A DNA stretch of 64,000 bases from Pseudoips prasinana (taxonomy: Eukaryota; Arthropoda; Insecta; Lepidoptera; Nolidae): positions 34,490,501 to 34,554,500 of the forward strand of contig OX621246.1 of assembly GCA_951640165.1 (NCBI GenBank), in the 5' to 3' direction. The translations under genes and the position numbers were made by a program. Below, piece after piece: positions 40,926 to 53,292 of the stretch (positions are counted from its first letter, which is position 1; every line of letters begins with the position of its first letter). The notes under the pieces are model-generated. The model was not told where the DNA came from. It was given only the letters and a program-made list of their open reading frames with translations, and made no database searches.

Positions 40926-42284
40926 GTACTCAAGTATACTAATTTATAAGATAATATGAATCCATCAGCGACCTTGTTTTAATAGGTCCCAATAGTACAC
41001 GCTTACTATGATTATGTACTAATCTTGATTACGTGATAATCTAAGCAAACAGGTCAGGGTAGGAGTTACAAGAGTTGTAGTGGTGGGAACGATGAAACTG
41101 TTACCTGATACAAGAGTTTTATAGACAATAGACATATAATTGAAACCTAAAATTAGCGGCTTAGGTATGTGAGGTATTATTTAAAAGTGCTGTCGAGACT
41201 TGTTCCAGTTGAAGGTATTGCACAAAGAGCGATGTAGCTATTTTTATTGTCACCGAAATGTCAACCTGAAGAGCATATAAACGTGCAGGTACTTCATCAA
41301 TAGATTGATTTTTAGTTCAAATTATATGAAAAATGTAAAATTGAAGAAATCAAAGTCTAATATTTTATTTTCTTAAATATGGGTTACAAAAGATCTTAAA
41401 AATATTACAGGGTACGCTCCATGTTAGCCTTTCGGCATGCAAATATTGACAATTATTGTATTTATTTAATTGCTAATCAAATTTCATTAATTATATTATT
41501 CATTTGTCCATTTTATTAATATACTTATAAAATGACATATTATTGATTAGTTTACGTTTTATATTACATTATTATAGATTCCTACTAAATAATGTCACCT
41601 TACTCATAACTTATCATTTAAATATTGATCAACTGTATAGTAGGCTTTATTAATAAGAAAATCATACAGGTTTTTCTTAAATATGCTAGTGTCTTGGATA
41701 ACTATTATATTTCTTGGAATCTCAAATCCTGGGCGCCATACATGTACCTACATGTGTATGCCTTTTATTAAAAAGAGCTTTATTTATTAATATTTATTTA
41801 TTTATTTAGCACACCAACATAATAATTACATGGAAACAATACATATTACACTTATGTAGTAACTACCCAACTTACAGGTATGCATGGCATTGATTTTGAT
41901 AACATTTAAATTTGGGATTCATAAACAATAACCTACAACCTTACCTAAACTGATAAAGAAAAAAAAACAACTATTAAATTAAATTAAACATGACTAGTAT
42001 CTAGTAGTTAGTTAGTATTATCTTTATGTCTGTTTCTCTTTAAAGCAACAAATAACAAAGAAATAACTTTTGTTCAAATATTGCTGCCGTAGCAACCCTA
42101 GCGGTTACAAAATTCGCACAATAACATATCGGTTGATAACAGCTATAACAGGCCCAGTTTGCCAGTTTGCACATTAACGATAATGTTGTGACTAAAGTTG
42201 CTAACACATTACACCGTAGATTATTAAATAACTTTACGTATATTGAAATTGAAATTTGGTTACAAAAGTGAACTTCAAATCACA
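40926..42284. other. No gene seen
   Basis: This AT-rich 1.3 kb has a few weak repeat-like phrases (AGTTGTAGTGGTGGGAAC near 41070 resembles the retroposon at 31950). No supported frame. Confidence 0.4.
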
Positions 42285-42470
42285 CTAATATTATAAAGGC
42301 GAAAGTTTGAGTGGGTGACTGTGTGAATGTGTATGTTTGCTACTTCTTCACATCTAAACGGCTGAAGCGATGTTAATAAAATTTGGCAAGGAGTTAGCTG
42401 ACACCCGGGATAAAGTTTTATAAAGTTTAACGCGTGTATAACCACTGGGCACAGCTAGTAATAGGTAAAT
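42285..42470 (+). repeat. RTE-like short repeat, uninterrupted reference
   Basis: It runs from CACTAATATTATAAAGGCGA to ACCACTGGGCACAGCTAGTA. This copy shows that 3538-3639 and 9497-9567 were once joined. Confidence 0.7.
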
Positions 42471-42564
42471 CTAAACTGGGAATGCTTTTAGGGAGGAGAA
42501 TACTTGAGCCACTGTTGCTTTCAATCAGGTTAATGCAACTATAAGTGCAAATATAAGTATTAAC

Positions 42565-42900
42565 TGTAAGAAGTCAGCTCAAGAATCATCTTGGAGGGAT
42601 ATGCCATAATCGCCACGCTTGGCGATTGCAGTAAGATGGTGTTTGTACTCAGAAAGTACTAGTTTCTAACTTACTCATGATAGAATCTAACGTTCGCACT
42701 TATTATAATTGCTACCGCTCAAGGACCGTAAACGGATCGTCCTGTTTTCGACAATCTGACCGCGAACGAACAAGTTTACGTGAACTTTCAAAACTATCCG
42801 GTCTGTCGCGACGCCTAGATCTACCGCCTAGATCTATCTAGTAGATAGCCTTTCCGGTCGATTTCTACGCCTCCCCCCCCTCCCACGGGATGAAATACGG
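42565..42900 (+). repeat. Rep-G copy with about 170 bp of foreign sequence
   Basis: It begins CAAGAATCATCTTGGAGGGA and ends TTTCTACGCCTCC plus a C run and CCCACGGGATGAAAT. The middle (42655-42830) is absent from other copies and has CGCCTAGATCTACCGCCTAG repeated in part. Confidence 0.6.
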
Positions 42901-42904
42901 TGAT

Positions 42905-43112
42905 ACTTAATTATTTATCGTGTGGGCAGTGTGTCAGAATTGTTCAAGCCGCCCATTAGGCCTCTGACATGGCTTAACGAGAGTTGCCTAATGGCTACAA
43001 CCGGGACTGACAGCTTAACGTGCCCTCCGAAGCATGGAGACGCTCAGAAGTTAAACCACTTTGGTTGACAGAGGTGCTTTACGTCGAAGATCACTTACTG
43101 ACCGGTGAGAAC
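42905..43112 (-). mobile_element. 5S-SINE copy
   Basis: The minus strand ends in a CGATAAATAA tail. It carries GGCTTGAACAATTC, GTTAAGCCATGTCAGAGGCC and GGCACGTTAAGCTGTC. The 5S-like block is partly lost. Confidence 0.75.
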
Positions 43113-43460
43113 ATCTGGATATGATATCCTGATATTCGCCGCCGTCACCGCAATATATTTTTCATTCTCAATTATTTGTTGCTGTCATGGGTTTTACAGA
43201 GGAATTTTAGATAATAATAAAGTACCAAACACGAACCCTGTAAGGGCACTGAAGAACCCTAGGACTAGGGTCTTTTACTGGGGTTTGAATAAAACCAAAA
43301 AGATCAGTGAATCCGGTAGTGGAAACCAACACCCCGTCTGATTCATTTCAATTACCAAAATTACAGTGCTTATAACTACTGATCACATTGGTTTGGATAA
43401 CAAGAATTCGCTTATACTGTTTCACCTCATATCTTATTAACGGGTGATTTTGTTAACAAT
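43113..43460. other. No gene seen
   Basis: A short open frame here does not resemble anything known to me and lacks support. Confidence 0.4.
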
Positions 43461-43762
43461 TTTTTTTTTTTTTTTTTATAACATGACGCGTGCAGTTAGC
43501 CTCTCGGCTTTTACTGCTTCACCGGACAGTAGGGGTGAGCGTGAGCTCTAACCGCCTAGCAAAATTCAAACTACAAACTAAGTACCCGCGCCGGAGGGCG
43601 CCCCCTGTGGGGTTCGAACCTCGGCTCTGGGCGGATACTGACGTGGAGAGGGCGAGATATCATGATTTTAGGGGATTTTGTGCAACTGTCGCTCTACGTT
43701 AATGCGCGACGCGGGCCTCGCTACCGGTTTAGATCCGAAGTGGGCATTCATCGGATCGAATG
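43461..43762 (-). mobile_element. 5'-truncated copy of the Jockey-like element
   Basis: It is collinear with 3640-3940 of the full element, from the T run (A tail) through CTCTCGGCTTTTACTGCTTC to CATTCATCGGATCGAATG. ACAAT flanks it at 43456-43460 and 43763-43767. It contains only 3' UTR. Confidence 0.9.
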
Positions 43763-44340
43763 ACAATATACTTATGTTAGCACAGGGACTACTATAAATA
43801 CTATAGCGGCTTTAAAAAAATAATTAACGCCATCTAGTGATTAAATGTATGAAACTATTTTTCTTTGACTTAAACTGTCACTAAATGGTTAAACAGGCAC
43901 TGTAAAAGTACAAAATACAAGTAAATGTTTGGCAAAACTTCACATGTTTAACTTAACAAGTAGGTATATAATTAAAATTGAAATGAATACAATTAAATAG
44001 CATTGTGAATATCTGTAAAGTGCGTTTCTTATGTTTTATGTAACAGTTTAATATGATTGATATAATAGTATGTCATGTAAGTAATAATATCCTCCGCTAC
44101 ATTTAGCCGTCGCCTGTGTGGTCCTACTGAAATAAACTGAAAATATCGTAAACTGCTGCAATTGAGTTCAGCAGTAAAACGAACAACGTCGCGTCCTCTC
44201 GTGGTTTTTCTTTGTATTTTATATGTTTGTGCGACTGTTATTTTTGTGTTACTGGAAAAAGTGTGAAACAAAGGTGTCTCTATAAACGTTGGTCTCAAGA
44301 TCAGCGTTTCATAAGTTCTTCTGATGAAAACATGTATAAA

Positions 44341-44540
44341 TGAGAAATCGGTGAAGCTGGTAGTTTTGCAACGTTTAGAGGTCTCAAAAAGACTTAACCC
44401 TGTAGGAATACTTTGATTTTTAAAAGGAAACATACCCCTTGAAGTGCCTTATAGGTATAAGATGCCTCAATGGAAGAGTCTCCTTGAAAAAAAATTGAGA
44501 CCTCAAAACGTGGCAAAACTGCCAGCTTCTCCGATTTCAC
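44341..44540. repeat. Imperfect inverted repeat, 47-bp arms
   Basis: GAAATCGGTGAAGCTGGTAG to AGAGGTCTCAA on the left pairs with TTGAGACCTCAAAACGTGG to CTTCTCCGATTTCAC on the right, with about 105 bp between. A minus-strand open frame over 44029-44433 is probably chance. Confidence 0.7.
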
Positions 44541-45595
44541 ATAATATGTCCTTTTTACACAGGTTACACCTATAAGTATAAATACGTCTAATTTTATCTC
44601 TTGCTCTCTTACTGGGGGCAAATAAGTGCTTCTTTGTTTTACATGACCTCACAACAGACTACAAGTTACTACCTGATTGATCAGTGTCTAGTATAAATTT
44701 CTCCTTCTCGTTGTTTTGCTTACCTTATTATAAATTATATCATTGATTGAAACACAATATTTTTTTTGCTACTGTCGTGCGTCACTTCTACCGTTAAGTG
44801 GAATTACCTAAAGAAGTTCAGGGCTAGACAATACTAGATCTCCACAATGGAGTAAATATGCCATAAACCATAATTATGACCATAACTTCAAGAAATTAGC
44901 AATTTGACTAAATCATTACTGCCATACCTAAATTAAATTATAATTATATATGATCAAATATAAGTCACGTTCTCATAATCTATTTATAATTCAAATTTAT
45001 AATTTATACCGTAAAAATTTAACATTTTATATGAAATCGTCATTTTAGTAGGAATCATCTCAGTAGGAATCTTATTAAGTAAATATTTTTTATATGCGTG
45101 GACTTCGAACAATTTAATACCAAGCACTTTTGTCGCTTAAATAATCAGAAATTTTGTAATATGCTACACAATTTCGCTTTTATAATTTATTGTTATGTCT
45201 TATTAAATAAGTGTACAAAAATATTTGGCGCCAATATAAAATTAAGTAAATGATAACGGTTTTTATTCACATAATCTTTAAAAGCGCTCGTTAATATACA
45301 AGCCTTTACTATGTAGTACCTACTACATACAAGCACTTTTAATGTCGTATAAGTTTCCTAGCCCCTACCACAGCTGATATAGATGCCCAGAATGTTAGGG
45401 TAACCCTGCGGTGAGATAAATTTGCCCCTACTTTGCTAGTCTGGCCAAAGGAAAAGTTGCCATGGCCAACCTGGAGGACTCCCATTAAACTACACACTCA
45501 GGTTGGTAGATACAAAGAAAACATGTGCAAATTGAGTTAAATTCCAACATCACAAAACATCTGCAAGTATGGCAGGTCATCTCAAAGTAATAATA
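44541..45595. other. No gene seen; LINE-C fragment at 45255-45340
   Basis: The fragment reads GGTTTTTATTCACATAATCT and TTAAAAGCGCTCGTTAA. The remainder is AT-rich with no match. Confidence 0.45.
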
Positions 45596-45825
45596 AAATA
45601 TACTAGGACATTATTTACATTATTTATTTCCACCTGATCCCAAACTAAGCAGAGCTTGTGCTATGGAAACCAGGTAACTGATAACCTACTTTTATTTTGT
45701 AAATACATACTTATACAGATAAATTACACCCAGACTCAGGACAAACAAACATATTCATGCCCACAAATGCCGTCCTGGTTGGGAATCGAATCGAAGTATT
45801 TGCCAACCACGCCATCTGGCCCATT
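45596..45825 (-). mobile_element. SINE-1 copy, head eroded
   Basis: The tail, AACTAAGCAGAGCTTGTGCT on the plus strand, and body are clear. The B-box area retains only GGGAATCGAATCG. The head end reads CCACGCCATCTGGCCC. Confidence 0.78.
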
Positions 45826-45985
45826 TATCTGTTAGTATCTCGTGCCTAGTCTCCTGCTCTCTCCAGGAGTTGTACGAAGCTGCAACTAAAGCGCACAGCG
45901 TTGCCTATATTTTGGGCAGAAAAAATTCACCGATAGGGATAAGAATAAGAAGTAGTTATTTTTTACGACATGCAGCATTCAACCC

Positions 45986-46719
45986 TTTTTTTTTTTTTTT
46001 TTTTTTTTTTTGATAAGGTAGGGGGAATGCTAATGCATGCCACCCGCAAAAAGTGTCTGCGGGTGGGTATGTCGGACTCGCACCGACTAAACCTAACCTG
46101 CCGTGGACTTCTTCTGGCGCCTGATGGGGGGAGCCCCGGGAACGCGGGTATGCTGCTCCGGTGCCCCCCTTTTGCGCCGTGTCCCAGATGGTCGGGACAC
46201 GCACCCGGGGAGGACTGTGAGTTGCCCTCCCCATTTGCCGACTCCTGCCAGTACGGCACAGCGACTGTGCCACAAACAGTTCGCTGTCTTCCCGGGGCTG
46301 CTTGCACATGGCGGCAGTAGAGGACACTTCTCATACTGCCACCGCAACCCCGAGGGGAGTAGGGCTAACGGCTGCCGCCGCCGCCGCGACGCCTCCTCCG
46401 TCTACGAGCGGGGTCGGCTCGCTCCCGATCCCGCTCGGCGGCCTCCTTCTGGAGCATGACTGCTTCGCAGAAGGAGACCACGGCGTCCCATTTGGTGGAG
46501 TCGCCAGCCAGCATCGCATACACGACTGCTGGCGGCGAAAGATCCCGTCCGATCTCAGCGACCAGGACTCGTCTCTCGGCCTCCCAGGCCGGGCACTCCT
46601 CCAGCGTATGCTGGGCAGAGTCCAGGTCGCTCCCGCAATGGCGACAGTGTGTCGTCACTTCTCGGCCGATCCGGCACAGATACTCACCGAAACACCCGTG
46701 TCCGGTGAGTATATCTGGC
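45986..46719 (-). mobile_element. 5'-truncated R1-clade LINE
   Basis: TTCAACCC flanks it at 45978-45985 and 46720-46727, and the A tail is the T run 45986-46011. From the 5' junction the minus strand encodes KPDILTGHGCFGEYLCRIGR, HCRHCGSDLDSAQHTLEECP (the Cys-Cys-His-Cys C-terminal motif of R1-type polymerases) and VVSFCEAVMLQKEAAERDRE, with a stop before the 3' UTR. The remaining 3' UTR is GC-rich and is the same as in 1330-1497 and 1566-1760. Confidence 0.88.
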
Positions 46720-46971
46720 TTCAACCCTACAGGATTTTAGAATGTAAATAAACATATAATTATGTATCAGTATTTACGCAGTATGCTTGTTGCTAGATTA
46801 AGTAATTTAGCATACTTAACAGGGTCTAGGCTATTATCTACATTACTTAGATAGGTGGGCAATTAAGCAATTATTGTGTACAACCATTATCAACTGTGTA
46901 CTTTTCGTGCATACTATGCCAGAAGTATTAACAGCAATTAGGGTCACGTAAAATCTATACCTTAGCAGAGC

Positions 46972-47444
46972 CTCATCATCATCATCATCATATCAGTCGA
47001 AAGACGTCCACTGCTGAACAAAGGCCTCCCCCAAAGATCTCCACAATTGCCGGTCTTGCGCTATCCGCATCGTGCGATTTCCAACGACCCGCACAAGATC
47101 ATCGGTCCATCTTGTAGGAGGCCTGAACCACGCTGCGTCTTCCGGTTCGTGGTCGCCACTCGAGAACCTTTCTGCCCCAGCGGCCGTCGGCTCAACGAGC
47201 TATGTGCCCTGCCCACTGCCACTTCAGCTCGGCAATTCTTACGGCTATGTCGGTCACTTTGGTTCGCCTGCGGATCTCAACAATTCTGATTCGATCTCGC
47301 AGGGAAACTCCAAACATAGCCCTTTCCATTGCTCTTTGGGTGACCTTGAGCCGCCTGATAAGGCCCATAGTGAGCGCCCACGTCTCTGTTCCGTAAATCA
47401 TCACTGGCAACACACACTGGTCGAAGACTTTCGACTTGAGACTA
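46972..47444 (-). pseudogene. 5'-truncated RTE copy, frameshifted
   Basis: CATCAT repeats at 46974-46990 are the ATG-type 3' end. The minus strand reads SKVFDQCVLPVMIYGTETWA and VTQRAMERAMFGVSLRDRIR, close to the copy at 35774-36829. The frame shifts after GHIAR, so the last 65 codons are out of frame and carry a small deletion. Confidence 0.82.
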
Positions 47445-47569
47445 CTATATGTAAAATCTAAAAACATATATATTATAGATACATTACAACCGGACACAGA
47501 ACAAATAATCGTGACCATCACACAAAGATTTGTCCTGAGTGTAAATAATAAATAAATAAATAAGAAGAT

Positions 47570-47685
47570 TGACAAAAGATGTATACCTGGCCTGTGTGAA
47601 TGGTACAACCGGAAGGGGAAGAACTCGCTTAATATTCTCTAACCAAATTGGAGACGCTCTCAAGAAAGGCCAGGGGCTCTACCGG
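47570..47685 (+). repeat. Non-LTR tail fragment
   Basis: ACCTGGCCTGTGTGAATGG, ACAACCGGAAGGGGAAGAAC and ACCAAATTGGAGACGCTCTC match the start of 20752-20998. It stops abruptly. Confidence 0.6.
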
Positions 47686-48654
47686 CTAAGTCGCCGAACA
47701 TCGATTTCTTAAATGGGAACACGGGATCACAGATCATATAAAATATGTTGTATATCAGTTATGTTGCTAGTTTAGTCATAGTACAGTCTGCTTAGTTTGG
47801 GATAGCCGTATATTAAAAACGATAAGCTCAGCTTAAGCGAGTCTGTTGTCTCCTACTCTTGAAAAAGGCAGGTTAAACAGTTTTTTAATTACTTTTATTC
47901 GTCAAAAACGACCGCGTAATAACTAGCAACCCTAACATGCAATTACGTTAAGTCATTCGCAACGGTAATTAGTGGAATTAAACAAAGTGTGTTTGTTTAT
48001 TTATTTAATTAAATGCATGTAGCGGTCTGTTATGATGATCGATGAGATAATGTGGAACCGTAAGCCTCGCATTTAATTAACGACAACACAATCTGCAGGT
48101 TCCGTCAAGAATCAGACGAAACAGAAATGCATATCATTTAATTTTGTTCGTGCGGACCGGTTTTATGACCGATGTTCTTTCCCCCACGTGGGTGTAATAA
48201 AAGGCGACTAAGGGATACACCAGGTCGTCGGGGAAGCACCGCTACCTGGGTACTAGCTACCACCTAACTGCGGACGTCAACTTGTATGCCAAGCGCGGTG
48301 ACTACGACAATCTTCTCTTTAGGGGGTTTTTATAAGCATGTGACTGACTCGGGTCATCTCACGTTTTCTACACATCACATCACATTCTCACGGAGGAATC
48401 GGGTACAGGGCGTTGGCCCTCTGCCCGAGGTGTCCATCGCTGCCCGTGAATACGGGCAGGTGGTTGGGGTAGCTCATTTTAGCTGCGGTGGGTTTCAGCT
48501 TGCGCCGGTACATGTAAATCCAGCCTAGGCTGGGACAGCAGTGAGGGGGTTTGTAATTGGCCACCCCTTTCTTCACGATGCCGGGAGATCAAGGCCCTAC
48601 CAGGTGAGACACCATTAGGTGAGGCCCAGCAGGAGCCGATCTACAACCGACATC
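47686..48654. other. No gene seen; Rep-M copy at 48195-48330
   Basis: Rep-M is seen as GGCGACTAAGGGATACACC and GTATGCCAAGCGCGGTGACT. GC rises after 48400 with no coding sense that I can defend. Confidence 0.45.
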
Positions 48655-49128
48655 TCAGTTGAGGGGGGCCCCCGGAGGCTGTCCCAGTCGGCTATGGGCA
48701 GCTGTGTTTACGGCATCCGCTGTGGCCAGATCCCTCGGGAAGTGGCAGCGGTCTGAGGGGCGGGCTTGGTACGGAGCGATGGTGCGTAGGTGGTCCCAAG
48801 ATGAGGTGTCGGCGCGGCGGAATTTTTGTTCCGCCAGGCGCCGTACGAAGGCGCCGATCCCTTCCATCCTCAGGTCCCTCTCGATTGTTGCGTTTCTCAC
48901 GAAGCGAGGAGCGGCGGCTATGGTCCGAAGCGCCTGGTTCTGTTGGACCTGTAACTTACGCCTGCTCGACTCGCTCGTCAGAGCAAACCAAGCCTGGGCG
49001 GCATAGGTCAGGCGTGTGCGTATATAGAGTTTGTATACGCACAACCTGGCCCTGAGAGGGAAAGAGGAACTAAGGATGGCATGGAGCTGCGCCCTCGCGG
49101 CGCGTCCCTTCTGGACAACCTGTGTTAC
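48655..49128 (-). pseudogene. C-terminal fragment of a second Jockey-type ORF2
   Basis: The minus strand reads QKGRAARAQLHAILSSSF, KLYIRTRLTYAAQAWFAL and QQNQALRTIAAAPRFVRN, the region after the polymerase domain in Jockey-clade proteins. It resembles MTYASPVFAHA...FVRN of the 3951-6905 protein but is clearly another family. It stops at about 48655. No poly(A) or target duplication is evident. Confidence 0.78.
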
Positions 49129-49561
49129 GTTTTACATTTATGACATGCTTATAAAAACCTTTGGGGGAGGCCGAGAAGTTACTACGACCGGTGTGTCCCA
49201 CGGCATGAGCTGGATGGATTTCCTGCTAGAAATATTCCTATAACACTTTTTAGCCTCAGCCGGGATATGAACTCAGGACCATATTATTTACAGTTTAACA
49301 TAAATAATCTTTTTTGATTTAAACAAAATATTATTAAAAATCATCCAGTTACGAGCGCCTCAAAACAAATAAACAAAAACAAATTTGTGAAATACAAAAA
49401 ATATTTTCTTCCCTCTCCATACAGAATGCAACCGCTGAAATTCATTCTTGTTGTCTTTTTGTGTAATTTGCAGGTTAATTTACAACACATTGTTTGGTTT
49501 CATAGACAAATTTTATTCCCTAAGTTATGACCACTATTTATATACAATACAATTATTGTAC
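49129..49561. other. No gene seen
   Basis: AT-rich. A decayed tRNA-like phrase (TATGAACTCAGGACCATA) sits near 49265. Confidence 0.4.
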
Positions 49562-50009
49562 ATATGGCCATCCCAAACTAAGCAGAGCTTGTACTATGGA
49601 AACCAGATAACTGATATACTACATATACTACTTTTCTTTTGTAATCTCTTGACAATAACTTGATACGAGCTAGCTAAATATCATTGCTATAATAAAATAA
49701 ATTTTATAAATATTTTCATACAATCAATACAATGTGTACCTAAATATCTATGTTACTAGAAATAATAATGTTTACAACTATATTACTACAAACATGTTCT
49801 GACTATTTACAAGCGCTTTTTTAAAGTCTACGTGAATAAAAACCTTTTTTATTGTATTTTAAATACATACCTACTTATATAGATAATAATACCCAGACTC
49901 AGGACAAACATACATGTTCATGCCCACAAATATCTGTCTTGGATGGGAATCGAACTCACGACCTTTGGCGCGAAAAGCAAGTATTTGCCAACTACTCCAA
50001 CAGGCCCGT
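49562..50009 (-). mobile_element. SINE-1 copy split by a LINE-C end
   Basis: The tail half is 49562-49640 and the head half 49860-50009. The LINE-C 3' end at 49641-49855 (GATACGAGCTAGCTAAATAT, ACGTGAATAAAAACC) lies between. Confidence 0.78.
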
Positions 50010-50144
50010 CAACATTAAATAACAAAAAAAAAATGTAAAGGAATATGGCAAAAGGAAAGTCACAACAATTCAAATCACGTGTATGTCGGGTCATTCGCAA
50101 CGTTAATTAGTCAAATGAAAAATACTGTTTGTAATACATACATA

Positions 50145-50215
50145 CATACATAGACTCACGCCTGTTTCCCAGAGGGGTAGGCAGAGACAACGGACTTCCA
50201 TTTGTCACGATCCTT
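50145..50215 (-). repeat. Non-LTR tail fragment with CATA repeats
   Basis: CATACATACATAGACTCACG and CCCAGAGGGGTAGGCAGAGA form the minus-strand end of the 20752-20998 family. Confidence 0.7.
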
Positions 50216-50464
50216 GCATCCTTGATCCTTCCGATCCTGTTCCGATACTGTTTGTTTATTCATTTAATTAAATAAATGTAGAGGTCCGTTATAATCGATA
50301 AGTCAATATTTAATAATGATTATAAATATTTAATTTGTGCTGTAATTGTTACAGTAATGAACCAACTTTATTCCATGTCAATGTGTCGGTCAGTTTGTTT
50401 ACATATCGCCGCGAATACAGAAATACCGAAAAAATTCTGATACATAAATATGTATATATTGATG

Positions 50465-50838
50465 ATCCATCTTTTTACTTCAGCGACCGCCTGAGATGTG
50501 GCCCATAAGGGTGCCCTCAGGTATTAGTCGTTTAAATTAAGCTATTGGTTGAGAGCCTTTTGCGCTAGCCAACAGCTCGTTGTTTTCAATTCTTTAATTT
50601 GATATACTATTGCTAAATGTAACAATAATAGCTTAGTAACTTGCTATTTATTATTTATTTAAGAATATTAAAAATACATGTGACGAAACAGACCACACGG
50701 ACGGAATAATTTAAAATATTTTGTTACTTTAATTACTGTTTTTAAACTAGGTTTATGTTATACATTGTTAGCTTGACAAGTACAAGTGTATGTAAATACT
50801 TAAGTGCTGAATAAATTTCATTATTTCATTTCATTATG
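50465..50838 (+). repeat. LINE-J 3' end
   Basis: It is the same block order as 520-1095 but without the palindrome, ending GCTGAATAAATTTCATTATT. The next 230 bp (to 51060) include an open frame (RLRKLTVVRSRVRFKKQFF) that looks like eroded LINE coding sequence but is not assignable. Confidence 0.6.
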
Positions 50839-51103
50839 TGGACCTTGCGCGAGAGGTTGTCAGCATGTGGCTGTTGTCTCTGTCATTGTTGTAGTCATTT
50901 CTGCCAAAGCCTTAATAACGAAGAACCTCTAAAACGCTTAAGGAAGCTTACGGTAGTTAGGTCAAGAGTCAGATTCAAAAAGCAGTTCTTTAGGACACTG
51001 GTCGCATTGGCAGGACGCAACTGTCTCTCGATCGAACTTTGGTAGACTGGACTAGACTGACTCTGCGGCTGGTTGCAGATTATATTTTTAAATGTAAATA
51101 TTT

Positions 51104-51361
51104 CACCGTAGCCTAGTTGGTAGTGCTCCTGCCTACGAAGCTGGTGGTCCTGGGTTCGAATCCCGGTAAGTGCAAATATTTGTGTGATGAGCACGAATAT
51201 TTGTTTCTGAGTCATGGATGTTTTCTATGTATTTAAGTATTTATCTATCTATATAAGTATGTATATCGTCGCCTGGTACCCATAGTACAAGCTTTGCTTA
51301 GTTTGGGGCTAGGATGATCTGTGTGACATTGTCCCTATATATTATATATATTATTATTATT
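51104..51361 (+). mobile_element. SINE-2 copy
   Basis: It is complete from TTCACCGTAGCCTAGTTGGT to CATTGTCCCTATATATTATA. Confidence 0.88.
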
Positions 51362-51423
51362 TTGCTTATTATATTATAAATACCATTAAAAAGAATAAAA
51401 CAATGAAAAAAGGAATAATAGTC

Positions 51424-51630
51424 CAACTAATATTATAAATGTGAATGTCTGTGAATATGGATGTATGGATGTTTGTTACACTATCACGCAAAAACTACGG
51501 AACGGATTTTGTATAATGAATCTTTGTAGTAATTATAATAAAAAATAATATAAGCTTATATATGGGAAAATCCCATAGACATATATAAAGTAAAATGGGG
51601 GCGCAACCGCGGAGCACAGCTAGTAATGAA
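51424..51630 (+). repeat. RTE-like short repeat
   Basis: It runs from CTAATATTATAAATGTGAAT to AACCGCGGAGCACAGCTAGT, the same plan as 42285-42470. Confidence 0.6.
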
Positions 51631-51639
51631 ATAATAATG

Positions 51640-51940
51640 TCCTCTTGATTGTATTTCCGCCATGGCAACCACTCATTTGCCCGGAACAAATTATAGTGGA
51701 CAAGTGTGTGCGCAAACACATAGGCACTGTCTATTCATCACACTCATGAGCCGGTGGGACGACTAGCGGCATGACGACGATCGGAAATAGGTCAGTTCCA
51801 GGACTTCATCAACTCACAGATTTCAGACTGATACTGAGAAATTGCCTTAACAGAAATAATTTCAACACCAATGTTAGGCCCGACCCAGGATATGAACAAA
51901 GGACCTCATTACTCACGATACACTAACGAGGCAGTATAAT
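51640..51940 (-). mobile_element. SINE-4 copy
   Basis: GTGTGTGCGCAAACACATAG, then GACGACTAGCGGCATGACGA, then the eroded B box CCGACCCAGGATATGAAC. Confidence 0.7.
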
Positions 51941-51968
51941 TACTCACAACGCATTTTTTTGTTGATAA

Positions 51969-52228
51969 TAATATAATATCTGGGGACAATGTCACACAGA
52001 TCATATTAGCCCCAAACTAAGCAAAGCTTGTACTATGGGTACCAGGCGACGATATACATACTTATATAGATAGATAAATACTTATATAGGTACCTACATA
52101 GAAATAATCCATGACTCGGAAACAAATATTCGTGCTCATCACACAAATATTTGCACTTACCGGGATTCGAACCCAGGACCACCAGCTTCGTAGGCAGGAG
52201 CACTACCAACTAGGCTACGGTGACCGTC
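51969..52228 (-). mobile_element. SINE-2 copy
   Basis: It is complete on the minus strand, with A box TAGCCTAGTTGG and B box GGTTCGAATCCCGG. Confidence 0.88.
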
Positions 52229-52741
52229 GAAATAATACCTAATTAATAAAAAAAGATATGGCAAAAGGAAGCCAGCTAAATTTTCAATACATCCCTTTAA
52301 AGTAGATACTCGCTTCAATTAGACACAGCGCCTGGGGTTCTAGCGTGACGGCAGATTAGTCGCTACCGATTAGTCGTAATTTACAGTGTCCGATTAGTCG
52401 ACATTAGTCGGATCGCATGGAACCAGCTTTGCGCCAATTAACTTGTAATTGAGTTTCCTATGGACGGGTAATTAGTGTCGGTACGAGATGTTACTAGATT
52501 TTGAAGTGTAATTTGTATGTAAATGTGTTTAAAATAAGGGATTACTTATCTACTAAACATGGTATAAGACTAAAGCTTAGTGTTCGATAGTACATAAAGG
52601 CAGCTACTAGGACACAGTTTTCGTTGCTTCACCTGAAAAAGAGGCGAATGGGGTGTCAAGCCGTACAGTAAATTAGAATCTATACATATATTAAAATCGT
52701 AAGAAAGTCAAAACGTGCAATACTATTGTTTGCTTATTAAA
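52229..52741. other. No gene seen; cluster of ATTAGTCG words
   Basis: ATTAGTCG occurs four times within 52355-52420. Nothing else stands out. Confidence 0.4.
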
Positions 52742-53258
52742 GAGTAATATCCTGGGACATTATTAACACACGGCCATCTGATCCCAAACTAAGCGGAACT
52801 TGTAATAAAACCAGATACATACACTACTTTTATTTGGTAAATACATACTTAAGCTCTTAATTACACCCAGGATCAGAATAAACTATCCATTATTATCTAT
52901 TATATTATTATTAGCTATTTAACATACGTATTTATATATATATATATATATATATACTTATTTTATACTATATAATAGAAGTAGAGATATTTTAAGTGTG
53001 TAATTTAAGTTTATAGGTTTAAGTTTATAAAACTATTATTTAAATTCTCTGGAAATCCAGACACGGATTCCACGATACAGGCTTGCCTAGTGTGGGTCCA
53101 CAGGAAATGTGCAACTTGTACAATTTTTATGAAATAAAGATTTTATTATTATATTATTATTAAACACACATGTTCATGGACACAAATATCTGTCCTGGGT
53201 GGGAATCGAACCTGCAGCGTGAAAGGCTAGTATCTACCAACACACCAACCGGCCCGTC
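52742..53258 (-). mobile_element. SINE-1 copy split by a LINE 3' end
   Basis: The tail part is at 52742-52885 and the head part at 53162-53258 (GTGGGAATCGAACCTGCAGC). Between them sit a TA microsatellite and a LINE end finishing ATGAAATAAAGATTTTATTA. Confidence 0.7.
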
Positions 53259-53292
53259 ACAGAGTCGGAGCTATATTTTTATTATATACATT

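Noticed and set aside
44029..44433. 134-codon minus-strand open frame
   Set aside because: It crosses an inverted repeat arm, has no recognisable motif and uses ordinary AT-rich codons. Chance is likely.
46974..46990. Independent CATCAT microsatellite
   Set aside because: It is the 3' terminal repeat of the minus-strand RTE fragment that follows it.
48286..48576. Open frames on both strands in the GC-richer stretch before 48.6 kb
   Set aside because: No motif, no agreement between frames and no link to the Jockey fragment downstream.
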